Shown here piece after piece: positions 38,483-47,833 of a stretch of DNA of 64,000 bases (position 1 is the first letter of the stretch; each line of letters begins with the position of its first letter). A program made the translations under genes and the position numbers. The notes beneath the pieces are model-generated. The model was given only the letters and a program-made list of their open reading frames with translations, did not search any database and was not told where the DNA came from. This DNA is from Clostridia bacterium UC5.1-1E11 (GTDB taxonomy: Bacteria; Bacillota; Clostridia; Oscillospirales; Acutalibacteraceae): contig BCAA01000006.1 of NCBI GenBank assembly GCA_001305115.1, positions 62,001 to 126,000 on the forward strand, in the 5' to 3' direction.

Positions 38483-38980
38483 TTACCGGCCTTTGGGCTC
38501 GGCACTCTGCCTGGCTTCCCTCTTCCGGCGAGAACGCAACTCTTTGAAGAAGGCGGTCAGCAATCCCGCGCACACATCTTCCAACACGCCGCCGGTGACA
38601 CCCGGCGCATGGTTGTACGGCAATGCGAAGAGGTTCACTACGGAACCACAGGAACCCGCCTTTTGGTCTTTCGCGCCAAATACCACGCGCGGAATTCGCG
38701 CATTGATAATTGCACCGGCGCACATAGGGCAGGGCTCCAATGTCACATACAGCGTACACTGCCACAGGCGCCAGCCTCCCAATGCACGGCAAGCCCCATC
38801 GATTGCCTCCAACTCCGCATGGCAAAGTGCATTTTTCCCGACCTCCCGCCGGTTTCGTCCGCGCGCAATCACACGATCCTGATAGACGATCACCGCCCCG
38901 ACGGGAACCTCTCCTTCCGCAGCGGCCTCCCGGGCAAGTTCCAAGGCCTCCCGCATGAATGCTTCGTCACGATTTTCCAG
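38483..38980 (-). CDS. tadA: tRNA adenosine deaminase
   Basis: Converts A34 of tRNA-Arg(ACG) to inosine. Zinc motifs: CHAELEAIDG (HAE) and PCPMCAGAI. The first in-frame ATG is 38956, but it has no ribosome binding site. A CTG at 38980 is six bases after GGGGAGGG and adds ENRDEAF, which matches the usual TadA N-terminus, so I start there. 165 residues. Catalysis is complete on the visible residues. Confidence 0.92.
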   Translation of the reverse strand: MENRDEAFMREALELAREAAAEGEVPVGAVIVYQDRVIARGRNRREVGKNALCHAELEAIDGACRALGGWRLWQCTLYVTLEPCPMCAGAIINARIPRVVFGAKDQKAGSCGSVVNLFALPYNHAPGVTGGVLEDVCAGLLTAFFKELRSRRKREARQSAEPKGR

Positions 38981-38998
38981 AAGAAACCCTCCCCGGCA

Positions 38999-40041
38999 TC
39001 ATAGATACATCATCAGCACACAGGACAGGGCACAGTAGCCAAATAGAACCAAGCCTCCTGGATTGACGATCATATGGAGAAATTTTTGTCCTACCGTCAG
39101 TGCACAAGCCGTCCGGGACAAACGGAAAAAACCCTTTCTACGTACAGCTAGAAATACGACGGAGCCGATACCCAGGAGAATCCAAGCAGCAAAGGCGATC
39201 AGATAGACTGTATTCGCCAAGAGATCTCCCTGATACCATTGCAGAAGGGTAATCGCAGCCGATAGACCATTATTGAGAAAATGAATCGCTATGGATACCC
39301 AAAGATTTCCGGTCTTAACCACTACAAAGCTAACGCCAGACCGCAAAGAAAGGCAAATGGCAGCTGAATCAAGTTCCCGTGGAACATGCCGAATAAAAAC
39401 GCGGAACCAACAATGGCAAAGCCATCCCCGAACCGCCGGAGGCCATGCAGCACTGCGCCGCGGAAAACCAACTCTTCTACAAGTGGTGGAATTACCGCGA
39501 GCGAAATAAAATATAGCGCCTGAATGGACGGTTCTCCGGTGAGTGGAGAATCCGGCAAAGTCCCACTGTAGCCTGCCCACTCCAAAAAGTCCGCCATCCA
39601 ATTCGCTGGAAAATTCGCCAGCATACACACACCCATTCCCAGAAAAACACACGCCAGCGCTGTGGAAAACGGTGTCTTTTCAAACAGCAGGACCCTCTGT
39701 AATGGCTGCCGCTTGATCGCCAGATACAAAAGCGGCGGCAAGGCAAACGCCAAAATATAAGTGACGCCATTGACCAGGTAATACAGCAGGGACGTATACC
39801 CGCCGAACTGGAGTTCTCCCTGCCAACGGTACCCCACCATTCGCAAAAAACCGTTTTCTACGGACGGCAAAACCGCCATCAGCAAAACGACCAACAGAAG
39901 CATCCAGCTCAGGCCGCTCGCCGTTTTTCGAAGCATATGTTTTTCTTCACGTCTTTGCTCGTAAAACGGGTCCATTCTAGCCTGTGGATAGGGGATATAC
40001 GGATCATTTTGTTGCGGTAGATATGGATGATAATTGGTCAA
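38999..40041 (-). CDS. CPBP-family intramembrane metalloprotease, frameshifted
   Basis: TTG 40041 follows AGGGGGG. A Pro/Tyr-rich cytoplasmic N-terminus precedes about eight membrane helices. The family motif EELVFRG and the following GMFHGN and HFLNN supply the metal ligands of the CAAX-protease/bacteriocin-processing fold. The frame breaks at A3 39326-39328 (one base short), after which HFLNN and the last helices follow. About 347 residues. The substrate is unknown. Confidence 0.85.
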
Positions 40042-40284
40042 TTTTAGCCCCCCTTTGGACAGTAACAACCTGCTTTTAAATAAAACGTATTATAGCACAC
40101 CCGGCGCCATACCGCAAGTTGTAGAAGATGTTCCCGCATCGCCCGCGTAGAAGGACCGTTTGATCCCATCTCTGTAAACATCTTGTCAAACCTTGACCCA
40201 TCCGGCGATGCAGTGGTAAAATCGGAACGGCAATGTTTTCGCTTCATCCGCCGGAACATATAGACAGAAAGGGTGTTGACTCAA

Positions 40285-41073
40285 ATGTACCAGGGCGCAG
40301 TATTTTTCGACGCAGATGGCACGCTGATCGATGGGCCGTCTGGGATTTTTGCTCCCACTGAAAAAACGAAAGAGGCAATCGCACAGTTGCGCGAACAGGG
40401 ATTTCTCACCGTTCTCGCCACTGGACGTTCCCAGTGTTATGTGCTCCCCAGCCTCCTTTTGTTTGACTGTTATATCACCGCCAATGGCGCGCGTTCGGAA
40501 GCGGGCGGCACGGTGATTCACAATCAGACCATTGCACCTGAGGCATTGCGCACCCTTGTTACCTATCTCGATATGGTGGGAATCAATTCGGTTCTGGAGG
40601 AACCGGAGTATTGTTATTGCCGGGATCTCTCTGAAGAATCCTTTCAGGGGATGATGCGTAAATATGCGTTCCCCATCGATCGGTTTCTTCCTCTGCAATC
40701 GCTCGAAGGCCTGCACATTAATAAGCTGATGGTCACTTACGACTGTGTGGACAAGCGGGACCGGTTTTTACACGATTTTAGCGACCGGTATGACATCACA
40801 GATCAACCCGGCAATCAGGCATGCGACGTCGGACAACGTGGTATTTCCAAGGGCCTGGGCGTGAAGAACGTTTTAGAGTACTTTCAGATTCCGCGGGAAC
40901 ATGCCTATGCATTTGGCGATGCGGACAACGACTACGATATGTTTCGCAGCGTCGGGACCGGGATCGCCATGGGGCGCCATACCGCAAAACTAGGGCAGGT
41001 ATCGTGTATGGTCACCGGAACGGTCCAGCAGGATGGTATTCACTCAGCGTTACAAAAACTCCATTTGATTTAA
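40285..41073 (+). CDS. HAD-IIB phosphatase
   Basis: 262 residues; a second Cof-like HAD. Motif I is FFDADGTLID; motif II ATGRSQ; motif IV FGDADNDYDMF. The cap is between. ATG 40285 is preferred (AAAGGG upstream), with GTG 40273 as an alternative. Not close to the first HAD in sequence. Substrate unknown. Confidence 0.88.
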   Translation: MYQGAVFFDADGTLIDGPSGIFAPTEKTKEAIAQLREQGFLTVLATGRSQCYVLPSLLLFDCYITANGARSEAGGTVIHNQTIAPEALRTLVTYLDMVGINSVLEEPEYCYCRDLSEESFQGMMRKYAFPIDRFLPLQSLEGLHINKLMVTYDCVDKRDRFLHDFSDRYDITDQPGNQACDVGQRGISKGLGVKNVLEYFQIPREHAYAFGDADNDYDMFRSVGTGIAMGRHTAKLGQVSCMVTGTVQQDGIHSALQKLHLI

Positions 41074-41121
41074 AGAAACGCGAAACGAACGATTCCAGAA
41101 TGATTCTAGTTTCGTCATACA

Positions 41122-41171
41122 AAGAGGCGCCCAGAACGCGGTCCACTTGACCGGGTTTTGGGCGTCTTTGT
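41122..41171. terminator. bidirectional terminator
   Basis: AGGCGCCCAGAAC and CGGT pair with ACCG and GTTTTGGGCGTCT, with small bulges. T-rich sequence follows on both strands. It separates the convergent HAD and kinase-like genes. Confidence 0.75.
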
Positions 41172-41230
41172 TGTTTTGCTCCTGCTTGGAAGATCGAATA
41201 AGCCCCGATTGCGCAATCTGGTCTTACCGC

Positions 41231-41834
41231 TTACAAGGCACGAACCAGCCGGACGATCAAGTCCGCACAGGGTTCCACACCAATCAGACCGCTGTCCAGG
41301 GATAGATGGTAATTCTGTGACATTCCCCACTCCCGGTCCGTATAATGGCGGTAATAGAGGCGCCGTTTTCGATCCTTTTCTTCCAATCGTTTTTCCGGAC
41401 TCTTTTCCGATTCCCCATACAAACGGACAATCCGTTGAGCCCTTGTTCCCAGATCTGCATGTACGAATACGTGGAAGCAATCGTCTCGCTCCCGCAGGAT
41501 GTAATCGGCGCAACGACCTACAATTACACAGGGCCCCTTCTCCGCCAACTGATGAATCACCTTGTTTTGCATGGCCCAGAGAAAGTCTTCTGTGGACATA
41601 CCGTTCATCGCGCCTTGGGTCCCCCGCGTAGAAAAAGCGTATGCAAACCAATTCTTGTTTGGCACATCTTCGCTTTCTTGCTCCACATATTGTTCGTCAA
41701 AACCGGTTTCCAGCGCGATTTTTTACCAGTTCCTTGTCATAAAACGCCACGCCGAGTTGCTGTGCAACCAACCGTCCTATACTTCTTCCACCGCTACCGA
41801 ACTCACGGCTGATAGTGGCAATGCGCTTTTGCAT
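41231..41834 (-). CDS. cytidylate kinase-like protein, frameshifted
   Basis: A P-loop kinase of the Cmk-like family. It starts MQKRIATISREFGSGGRSIG, whose GSGGRSIG is the P-loop. The frame breaks at T6 41719-41724 (plus-strand view), one base short, which restores LVKKIALETGFDEQY. Then FAYAFSTRG, VIVGRCADYIL and RAQRIVRLYGES follow. About 201 residues. Start ATG 41834 lies inside the MATE gene end, with AAGGAGG upstream; the overlap is 58 bases. Confidence 0.88.
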
Positions 41835-43215
41835 TCCTCGGATTCCTCCTTTCGGCGGATGGACTTGGATTCCATTCCGATCAGTAAAATCGTGAGTAAA
41901 AAGGACAATACGTCTGCCACAGGGGCCGCCCACAGCATCCCTGTCACGCCAAAAAGCGAGGACAGGATCACCACGCCGGGTACCAAAAATACCACATCCC
42001 TGGACAAGGAGAGTACGGTCGCTTTGACCGGCTTGCCGATCGCCTGCAGAAAGATGCTGCTGGCCTTCTGAATACAACACAAAAGAATGCCTCCTAGATA
42101 GATACGGAAACAGAGATTTGCATATTCGTTGTATAAGTCACTCTCGCTGCCAAATAGGTGCACAATCACCTGCGGACAACATTCAAACAGCAACATGGAG
42201 ATCGCTCCTACCGCGATGTTCGCCAGAATCACCAACCGGTACACAGAGAATACCCTCTTAAAATTGCCCGCTCCATAGTTGTATCCGATGACCGGCTGGC
42301 CTCCCACGGCAATTCCCACAGAAAATGCAATCACAATGCCAAACACTTTCATCACGATTCCCACCGCAGAGAGAGGAATATCCGCTCCATAAGGAGACTG
42401 CGGCCCTTGAAGAACAATCATGTTGTTCGCTACACTGATAATAACAACGATGGCAATCTGCGTGATAAAACTGGAAACGCCAAGTTGACAAATTCTTCGC
42501 GCAATCCGGCTGTGCAACCGAAAACTCTGCTTTTGAAAACGGAAGGATTTGGCTTGTGAAAATACGCCGCCGTCATGATGCAGGAAGCAATCTGTCCAAT
42601 AATGGTGGCAATTGCGGCGCCTTTGACCCCCATATGAAAAATGAAGATCGAAACTGGATCTAAAATCAGATTGATGACGGCCCCTAACACAGTTGCAACC
42701 ATCGAATATCCTGGTGACCCATCCGCACGGATTGCCGCATTCATCCCCGATGTAAAAATATAGAATGGAATCCCCAGCAATATAATCCGCATGTAGTCCC
42801 AAGCATATGCATAACACGCCTCTGTCACGCCGAACAGATGTAGGATGGGATCTGTGAACACAAGGCCGATAATCATCAATACAATCCCCACCACGGCCGA
42901 TAAAACAATGCCATTTCCGATGCATCGGTGACTGGTCTCTTGATCTCCGCTTCCCAGAGACAAACTCAGAAATGCAGCGCTGCCGTCCCCAACCAAAAGG
43001 GCTAGGGCCAATGCCACCATCGTAAATGGATAGACCACATTGGTAGCTGCATTTCCGAGATACCCCACGCTCTGCCCGATGAAGATCTGATCCACAATGT
43101 TGTACAAAGCGCTTACCAGCATGGACAGCACACACGGGATCGAAAACTTCAAAAGTAGTTTTCCAACCGGCGCTGCTGCAAGGTATGCGTTTGCATCCTG
43201 TCTTGTTTCCGACAT
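41777..43215 (-). CDS. MATE-family efflux transporter, frameshifted
   Basis: A cation-coupled drug/toxin antiporter of about 480 residues with 12 membrane helices. N-terminal motif LLKFSIPCVLSMLVSALYNIVD; repeats of that kind in the second half (ICQLGVSSFITQI). One base is missing near 42548-42556, shifting HKP... to HKxKSFRFQK. ATG 43215 follows AAGGAG. Substrate unknown. The gene is downstream of a 200-base leader and ends inside the kinase-like gene. Confidence 0.9.
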
Positions 43216-43443
43216 TCTGTACTCTCCTTCACTATAAAAATACTTTTCTCGGCGTATGGGTCCGGGAAAGCAATTCCCACTTGTTCTGCCACATCCATCC
43301 GACTTTTCTGAGGAAGGCAACAAAAAAACGTGTCATCTAAAAACGGAAAACCGTCATAGACAACACGCTATCAGGAGCTGGACTTACATCTATATCGAGT
43401 TTTAGATGGAACACATCCATTTTACCGAAACGCCGGCCCTTTT

Positions 43444-43472
43444 ATTATAATGGAACTTTTTTCGCAATGTAA
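43444..43472 (-). promoter_or_regulatory. promoter of the MATE gene
   Basis: On the minus strand TTACAT (43467-43472), 17 bases, TATAAT (43444-43449). It gives a leader of about 220 bases before the ATG, containing a small ACGG/CCGT hairpin with T5. Confidence 0.55.
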
Positions 43473-43551
43473 GCAAAAATTGCATCTTATTAAATCTTTG
43501 TGCATCCTTTCGCATACGAGGCTGGCTCCTTTTTGGCGTCCTGCACAAAAC

Positions 43552-44470
43552 TCAAAGGAACTTCTTTTCCGGAAAATCCATATGCAAACGCCAACAACCA
43601 AAGCGCTGAACAAAATAACGAGTGGATACCCAAATGACCAGTGCAACTCTGGCATATTGGCAAAATTCATTCCATACCAGCCGGCAATTAAGGAGAGCGG
43701 CAAAAAGACAGTCGTCACCACCGTGAGCACCTTCATAATCTGATTCTGTTTGATGTCCACCTGGGCCTGGTAGACCTCGCGTACCTGTATCGAATAGTCG
43801 CGCAAAAGCTGGACATTATTGCAGAGCCGCTCCGTACGTTTTGTAAAAAGTTTAAAATATCGAAGCTCTGTCTCTGTAAAAAACCATTTTCATTTTCCTG
43901 AAATGCTTCTCCCAGATCGATCAACTGCTCATAATAGCTGTGCAGGTACAAAAGCTCTTTTCGCATAGCCATCATTCGGTGGTTAAAGCCGTCAAAATCT
44001 CCGTTCAAAACCGCATCTTCCATATGAGTGAGCTGTTCCTCCAACTCTTCAAGGAACAAGAGATCCGGCCCGATCAGGTATTCCAGAAAATCATAAAGTA
44101 CGCGGGCAAACGTGGGATTCCGCCATTTTTTACGTACGTACAGCTGGTGCAGCGCTCGCTCTGCCACACCGCTTTCATCCACCAGTACCAGGAAATTGTC
44201 CTGCACATAGAAGCCAACCGGAATGTGCCTGTTGTTTTGGACTTTCTCCCGCCGGACCGGAATGTACAGTGTGCCGAACAGATACTGGCTGTGAACCTCT
44301 GTCTTGGTCATACGGATATGCCCGCACTCCCGCACCGTACGGGCATTCAATCCCATACGGGTTCCCTCTTTTTCCAATTCCTGTTGGGAAAGCACAGCCA
44401 CATACGGCTGGTCGAGCCGCTTAGGGCATGCCTGTATCTTTTCCATCCGTTCTCCCAGTTGGTAGTACAT
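43552..44470 (-). CDS. corA: CorA-family magnesium/metal channel, two frameshifts
   Basis: A divalent cation channel. The YGMNF signature is in GWYGMNFANMPEL, with two C-terminal helices. Breaks: near 43863 one base is missing (restoring SFRYFKLFTKRTERL) and at T4 43565-43568 one is missing, so the true end is FRKKKFL with a stop at 43552-43554. About 306 residues. N-terminal domain is cytoplasmic (SQQELEKEG, QDNFLVLVDESG). No operon partner. Confidence 0.93.
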
Positions 44471-44535
44471 CCGCCCTTCCCTCCAAACTTTAGAGATTCC
44501 TTCCGATCCATGTATAAAACATCCGGTACTTTAGA

Positions 44536-44960
44536 GCGTTGTCTTAAGAAAACCTGTAGGGACGGCTAACAATCCGCCTACGGAAGATTGCTATTCGCGC
44601 CCCACTCAGGTTTTCAATCTCAACGTGCCTTTTAGGGCGTTGTCTCAAGAAAACCTGTAGGGGCGGCTAACAATCCGCCTAGGGAAGATTGCTATTCGCG
44701 TCCCACCCAGGTTTTTCAATCTCAACGCGCCTTTTAAGGCGTTGTCTTAAGAAAACCTGTAGGGGCGGCCAACAGCCTGCCTACGGAAGATTGCTATTCG
44801 CATCCCACTCAGGTTCTTTCCATCCCAACGTGCCTTTTAGGGCGTTGTTTTAAGAAAACCTGTAGGGGCGGCTAACAATCCGCCTAGGGAAGATTGCTAT
44901 TCGCGTCCCACTCAGGTTCTTTCCATCTCAACGTGCCTTTTAGGGCGCTGCTTTAAGAAA
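44536..44960. repeat. four tandem copies of a structured 101-103-base repeat
   Basis: Full copies: 44536-44636, 44637-44738, 44739-44841, 44842-44944; a partial fifth ends at 44960. Each holds AACCTGTAGGGGCGG, then CCGCCTA, then GATTGCTATTCGCG and CAGGTT. GGCGG pairs with CCGCC and AACCTG with CAGGTT. In copy 3 CCGCC is CTGCC, which still pairs (G-U). The copies differ by few bases. It lies between corA and the protease gene. Confidence 0.92.
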
Positions 44961-45002
44961 ATAGAAAGGATAGCTGCGGGCTGTCCCTAAAAGTTTCTAA
45001 TC

Positions 45003-45881
45003 TCACCGCTCTTTGCCCGGGCGTTTTTTCAGTTTTCCATCGCGTTCTTTTAATTGCGCTTTCATGCTCTGTGCAGAATGTCCATATCGATGTGATCCAT
45101 CGGAACCAATATGGATTCCCACCACTTCCCCCTTATCATTCAGAAGTGGTGCGCCGCTGGCTCCCTGTGTTCCAAATTCATCACTGAGCACATATTCCAA
45201 TTCCTCCCCGTCGTCGGAGATGACCACACAGGGGTATAGGCAATCGTCGTAATAATACAATGTATCATCTGGATTGATGTATGCTGCCAAATAGATTACA
45301 TCGCCGCTCTGGCAAGGTTCTTCCGCCAAAGAAAAGCTCTTTACATTATCCCCCTTTTCCACATAAAAGGCTGCCAGATCCTTTCCCGCCTTTCCAGTTT
45401 CTGAGATGGACGCCGCATCCGGAAGCGGTAATACGCCTGAAACTGTACCATATATCGTTTCGACATTGCTGTCGAAGATGTCATACAGGTCCCCACCTTG
45501 TACGTAGCTGCTCAAATTCTTCTCGTCAACCTCTACCTCGTCGGAAGAAAAGTAGTGGCAGGCCGTCAGAAGAAGCGGTTGGTCGCTTTCTTCAATCTGT
45601 GCTACAAAGGCTGTACCCGCCATATATTCCCCCTCTGTCGTCCGCCAATTTACATTGAAGACCGATCCAGGTTCCAACGTCCCAAATGAAGGCAATGGTA
45701 AATAATCCGTATCTGGGACCGGCATCCCATCGTTATCTTCAAGCATATGTCCGCCTGACAATTCCATCATTGTCTCAGTCAGTCCTGCCGGTTCTTCCTT
45801 TCTCTGTCCCTGCGACGGCATACAAGCGGTCAAACTTCCCAGGCCCACGCACATGGCCAAAAAGAATGCGATCTTTTTCAA
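45003..45881 (-). CDS. secreted trypsin-like serine protease lipoprotein
   Basis: About 292 residues, starting at TTG 45881 (MKKIAFFLAMCVGLG then the lipobox LTAC); ATG 45893 also possible. Catalytic triad: His in LLTACHYF, Asp in GKDLAAFYV, Ser in GTQGASGAPLL. It would sit on the outer membrane face and cut proteins there. Substrate unknown. The promoter region lies 5' of ferritin's terminator. Confidence 0.85.
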   Translation of the reverse strand: MKKIAFFLAMCVGLGSLTACMPSQGQRKEEPAGLTETMMELSGGHMLEDNDGMPVPDTDYLPLPSFGTLEPGSVFNVNWRTTEGEYMAGTAFVAQIEESDQPLLLTACHYFSSDEVEVDEKNLSSYVQGGDLYDIFDSNVETIYGTVSGVLPLPDAASISETGKAGKDLAAFYVEKGDNVKSFSLAEEPCQSGDVIYLAAYINPDDTLYYYDDCLYPCVVISDDGEELEYVLSDEFGTQGASGAPLLNDKGEVVGIHIGSDGSHRYGHSAQSMKAQLKERDGKLKKRPGKER

Positions 45882-45939
45882 TGCTCTCCCCATCCTCCTC
45901 TATTTTTCCGCAAAGATACGATTCGCATAGCATGTAAGT

Positions 45940-45977
45940 ATAAAAAAGGAAGCCCCCACATAGGCCGGGAGCTTCCT
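45940..45977 (-). terminator. ferritin terminator
   Basis: GGAAGC ... GCTTCC with an inner GGG/CCC stem and T6 on the minus strand. Confidence 0.8.
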
Positions 45978-45988
45978 CAACAACAGTC

Positions 45989-46501
45989 TTATAGGACCAA
46001 AGATGGCGCTGCATATGTGCGCGCTGCCAACTCCTGGTCGAGCAAATACAGAGACTTCGGGTCCCCTCCAAACAATTCCATCTTCTTTAAGAGGTCCTCT
46101 GCATTCTTCTCTTCCTCGCCCTGCTCTTTGACAAACCAGTCCAAGAACTGCATGGTGCGGAAATCCTTGACCGAATATGCCACATCATAAATGGTGTGAA
46201 TCAAATCCGTGACATAGCGCTCGTGCTGTAATCCCTTTTCGAGAACCGCCATATCACTCTGGAAGTCCTGTTCCGGACGGTCCACAGCCTCCAGCACAAC
46301 CGTCTCGCTATTATTCTCCAAATACTGCAAAAACAGCATTGCATGATCGCGCTCTTCCTGTGCCTGAATGCGGTACCAATTGGAAAAGCCGCTCAGATTT
46401 CTCTCCGAAAAGTAGTTGGAGAAAGCCAGATACAGATAGGCAGAGTAAAATTCTTTGTTGATTTGTTGGTTTAAAAGATCCTTAATTTTTACATCTAACA
46501 T
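45989..46501 (-). CDS. ferritin
   Basis: 170 residues from ATG 46501 with GGAGGTG upstream. Four-helix bundle with ferroxidase ligands: NKEFYSAYLYLAF, QAQEERDHAMLFL (ExxH) and EQGEEEKNAEDLL. It oxidises Fe(II) and stores iron, and protects from peroxide. It is non-heme, of bacterial Ftn type, as there is no heme Met. Alone, with its own terminator. Confidence 0.93.
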   Translation of the reverse strand: MLDVKIKDLLNQQINKEFYSAYLYLAFSNYFSERNLSGFSNWYRIQAQEERDHAMLFLQYLENNSETVVLEAVDRPEQDFQSDMAVLEKGLQHERYVTDLIHTIYDVAYSVKDFRTMQFLDWFVKEQGEEEKNAEDLLKKMELFGGDPKSLYLLDQELAARTYAAPSLVL

Positions 46502-46723
46502 AAACCAATCACCTCCATCGTTATTATAGTACAAAGTATCATGCATCGCAAGCAGTAAACCTGTTTAAATCGTTAGACAAACACAGGGGTTTTCCAACAT
46601 ATCTCCTAATGTTAAGATACACATCGGGTCAATCCGCTTTAAAGCAAATCTAGCTGTACATCGCCTGTCACCATTTTTCTCGTTCAGAATAGTATAGAGA
46701 AAAAGCCTAAAGGCGGTGATTGC

Positions 46724-47368
46724 TTGGGCAATCCATTCTTTTCTACTGTGGAAATACTGGTTCTTGTCACAGCTCTTTCTGTGGACGCTTTTGTCGCCAG
46801 TTTTGCTTACGGAACCAACCGAATCAAAATTCCCCTACGTTCCGTGGCAGTCATCAGCATTATTTGTAGCGCAATCTTCGCAGTCTCTCTCTTTCTAGGC
46901 TCACTAATCCGACCATTTATGCCAACGCATTTTGCTGGCCTACTCTGCTTTGCTATCCTGTTTGTGCTCGGCATTGTCAAGCTGTGCGACAGCGCCATCA
47001 AATCGTTTATCCGGCGCTCACAGGGGGGCCACAAGAAAATCTCTTTTTCCGCTATGCATTTGCGTTTCATACTGGATGTATATGCCAATCCGGAAAATGC
47101 GGACAGCGACTGCTCCAAAAGTTTGTCCCCAAAAGAAGCAGCGCCCCTGGCAATTGCACTGTCTCTCGACGGGCTGGCGGTAGGATTTGGTGCGGCTCTT
47201 TCCGATGTTAATCCTATTCAAGCCATTCTGTTTTCCTTGATTATCAATGTCGCCGCCGTCTGTCTAGGGTGTCTGGTGGGGAACAAAGTTGCTGAGAAGG
47301 TTCCCTTGGATCTGTCCTGGGTCAGTGGGCTTTTGTTAATGGTGTTGGCCTTCTTAAAGCTTACATAG
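46724..47368 (+). CDS. ytaF: sporulation membrane protein YtaF
   Basis: 214 residues with about six helices in two repeats (LVTALSVDAFVASFAYG and LAIALSLDGLAVGFGA), as in YtaF and MntP manganese exporters. The conserved Asp residues are in SVDAF and SLDGL. TTG 46724 follows GGCGGTG. Function: probably manganese or other ion export in sporulation; inferred from the family. Convergent with the tRNA gene. Confidence 0.9.
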   Translation: MGNPFFSTVEILVLVTALSVDAFVASFAYGTNRIKIPLRSVAVISIICSAIFAVSLFLGSLIRPFMPTHFAGLLCFAILFVLGIVKLCDSAIKSFIRRSQGGHKKISFSAMHLRFILDVYANPENADSDCSKSLSPKEAAPLAIALSLDGLAVGFGAALSDVNPIQAILFSLIINVAAVCLGCLVGNKVAEKVPLDLSWVSGLLLMVLAFLKLT

Positions 47369-47468
47369 GATGCCTGCCATCGTCCTCCTCCGATAAGACA
47401 GCTCTTCGCTTTCTGCAATGTACAGCACATTCTCAGGAAAGTTCCCTTCTCGGTGGTAGTTTCTTGCC

Positions 47469-47512
47469 AAAAAGGGACAACACGGTTCAATGAACCGTGT
47501 TGTCCCTTTTTG
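47469..47512. terminator. terminator of tRNA-Arg and ytaF
   Basis: AAGGGACAACACGGTTCA with its perfect complement and A5/T5 flanks. It serves both directions. Confidence 0.88.
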
Positions 47513-47585
47513 GCACCCCCAGTAGGAATCGAACCTACAATTAGCCCTTAGGAGGGGCTCGTTATATCCATTTAACTATGGAGGC
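47511..47585 (-). tRNA. tRNA-Arg, anticodon CCT
   Basis: 75 bases with encoded CCA. Acceptor GCCTCCA pairs with TGGGGGT (two G-U pairs), D arm AGTTAAATGGATATAAC, anticodon arm AGCCCCTCCTAAGGGCT, T arm GTAGG-TTCGATT-CCTAC. The anticodon CCT reads AGG. Confidence 0.97.
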
Positions 47586-47621
47586 ATATAAAATATTCTG
47601 TTTTCAAGCCCAATTGGGTTT

Positions 47622-47674
47622 GGCCCCTTCGATTTTAAAAAGGGTTCATTCTATCCATCTAATTTTATAGAGGC
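47622..47674 (-). pseudogene. decayed tRNA-Arg-like sequence
   Basis: The 5' half copies the intact tRNA: GCCTCTATAAAATTAGATGG versus GCCTCCATAGTTAAATGG, then GATAGAATGAACCC versus GATATAACGAGCCC. The anticodon and T arms have degenerated; no TTCRANTC. It lies just upstream of the good gene and is likely a duplicate gone to ruin. Confidence 0.6.
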
Positions 47675-47833
47675 AAATACACCTATTTTTATATTATAGG
47701 TGGTCTGCCAAAGCTTGTCAATATTTCCACAGGTTTACTCTTAGGAAAATCCCCTCGTTTCCCTATGAAAAAGTGGAGACGCCATCCCTCGAACAGCATC
47801 CCCACTTCTTCATCTATCCCCTATCATCAAAAC

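Noticed and set aside
44536-44960. CRISPR array
   Set aside because: Units abut head to tail and are near identical over the whole 102 bases; there are no unique spacers and no cas genes.
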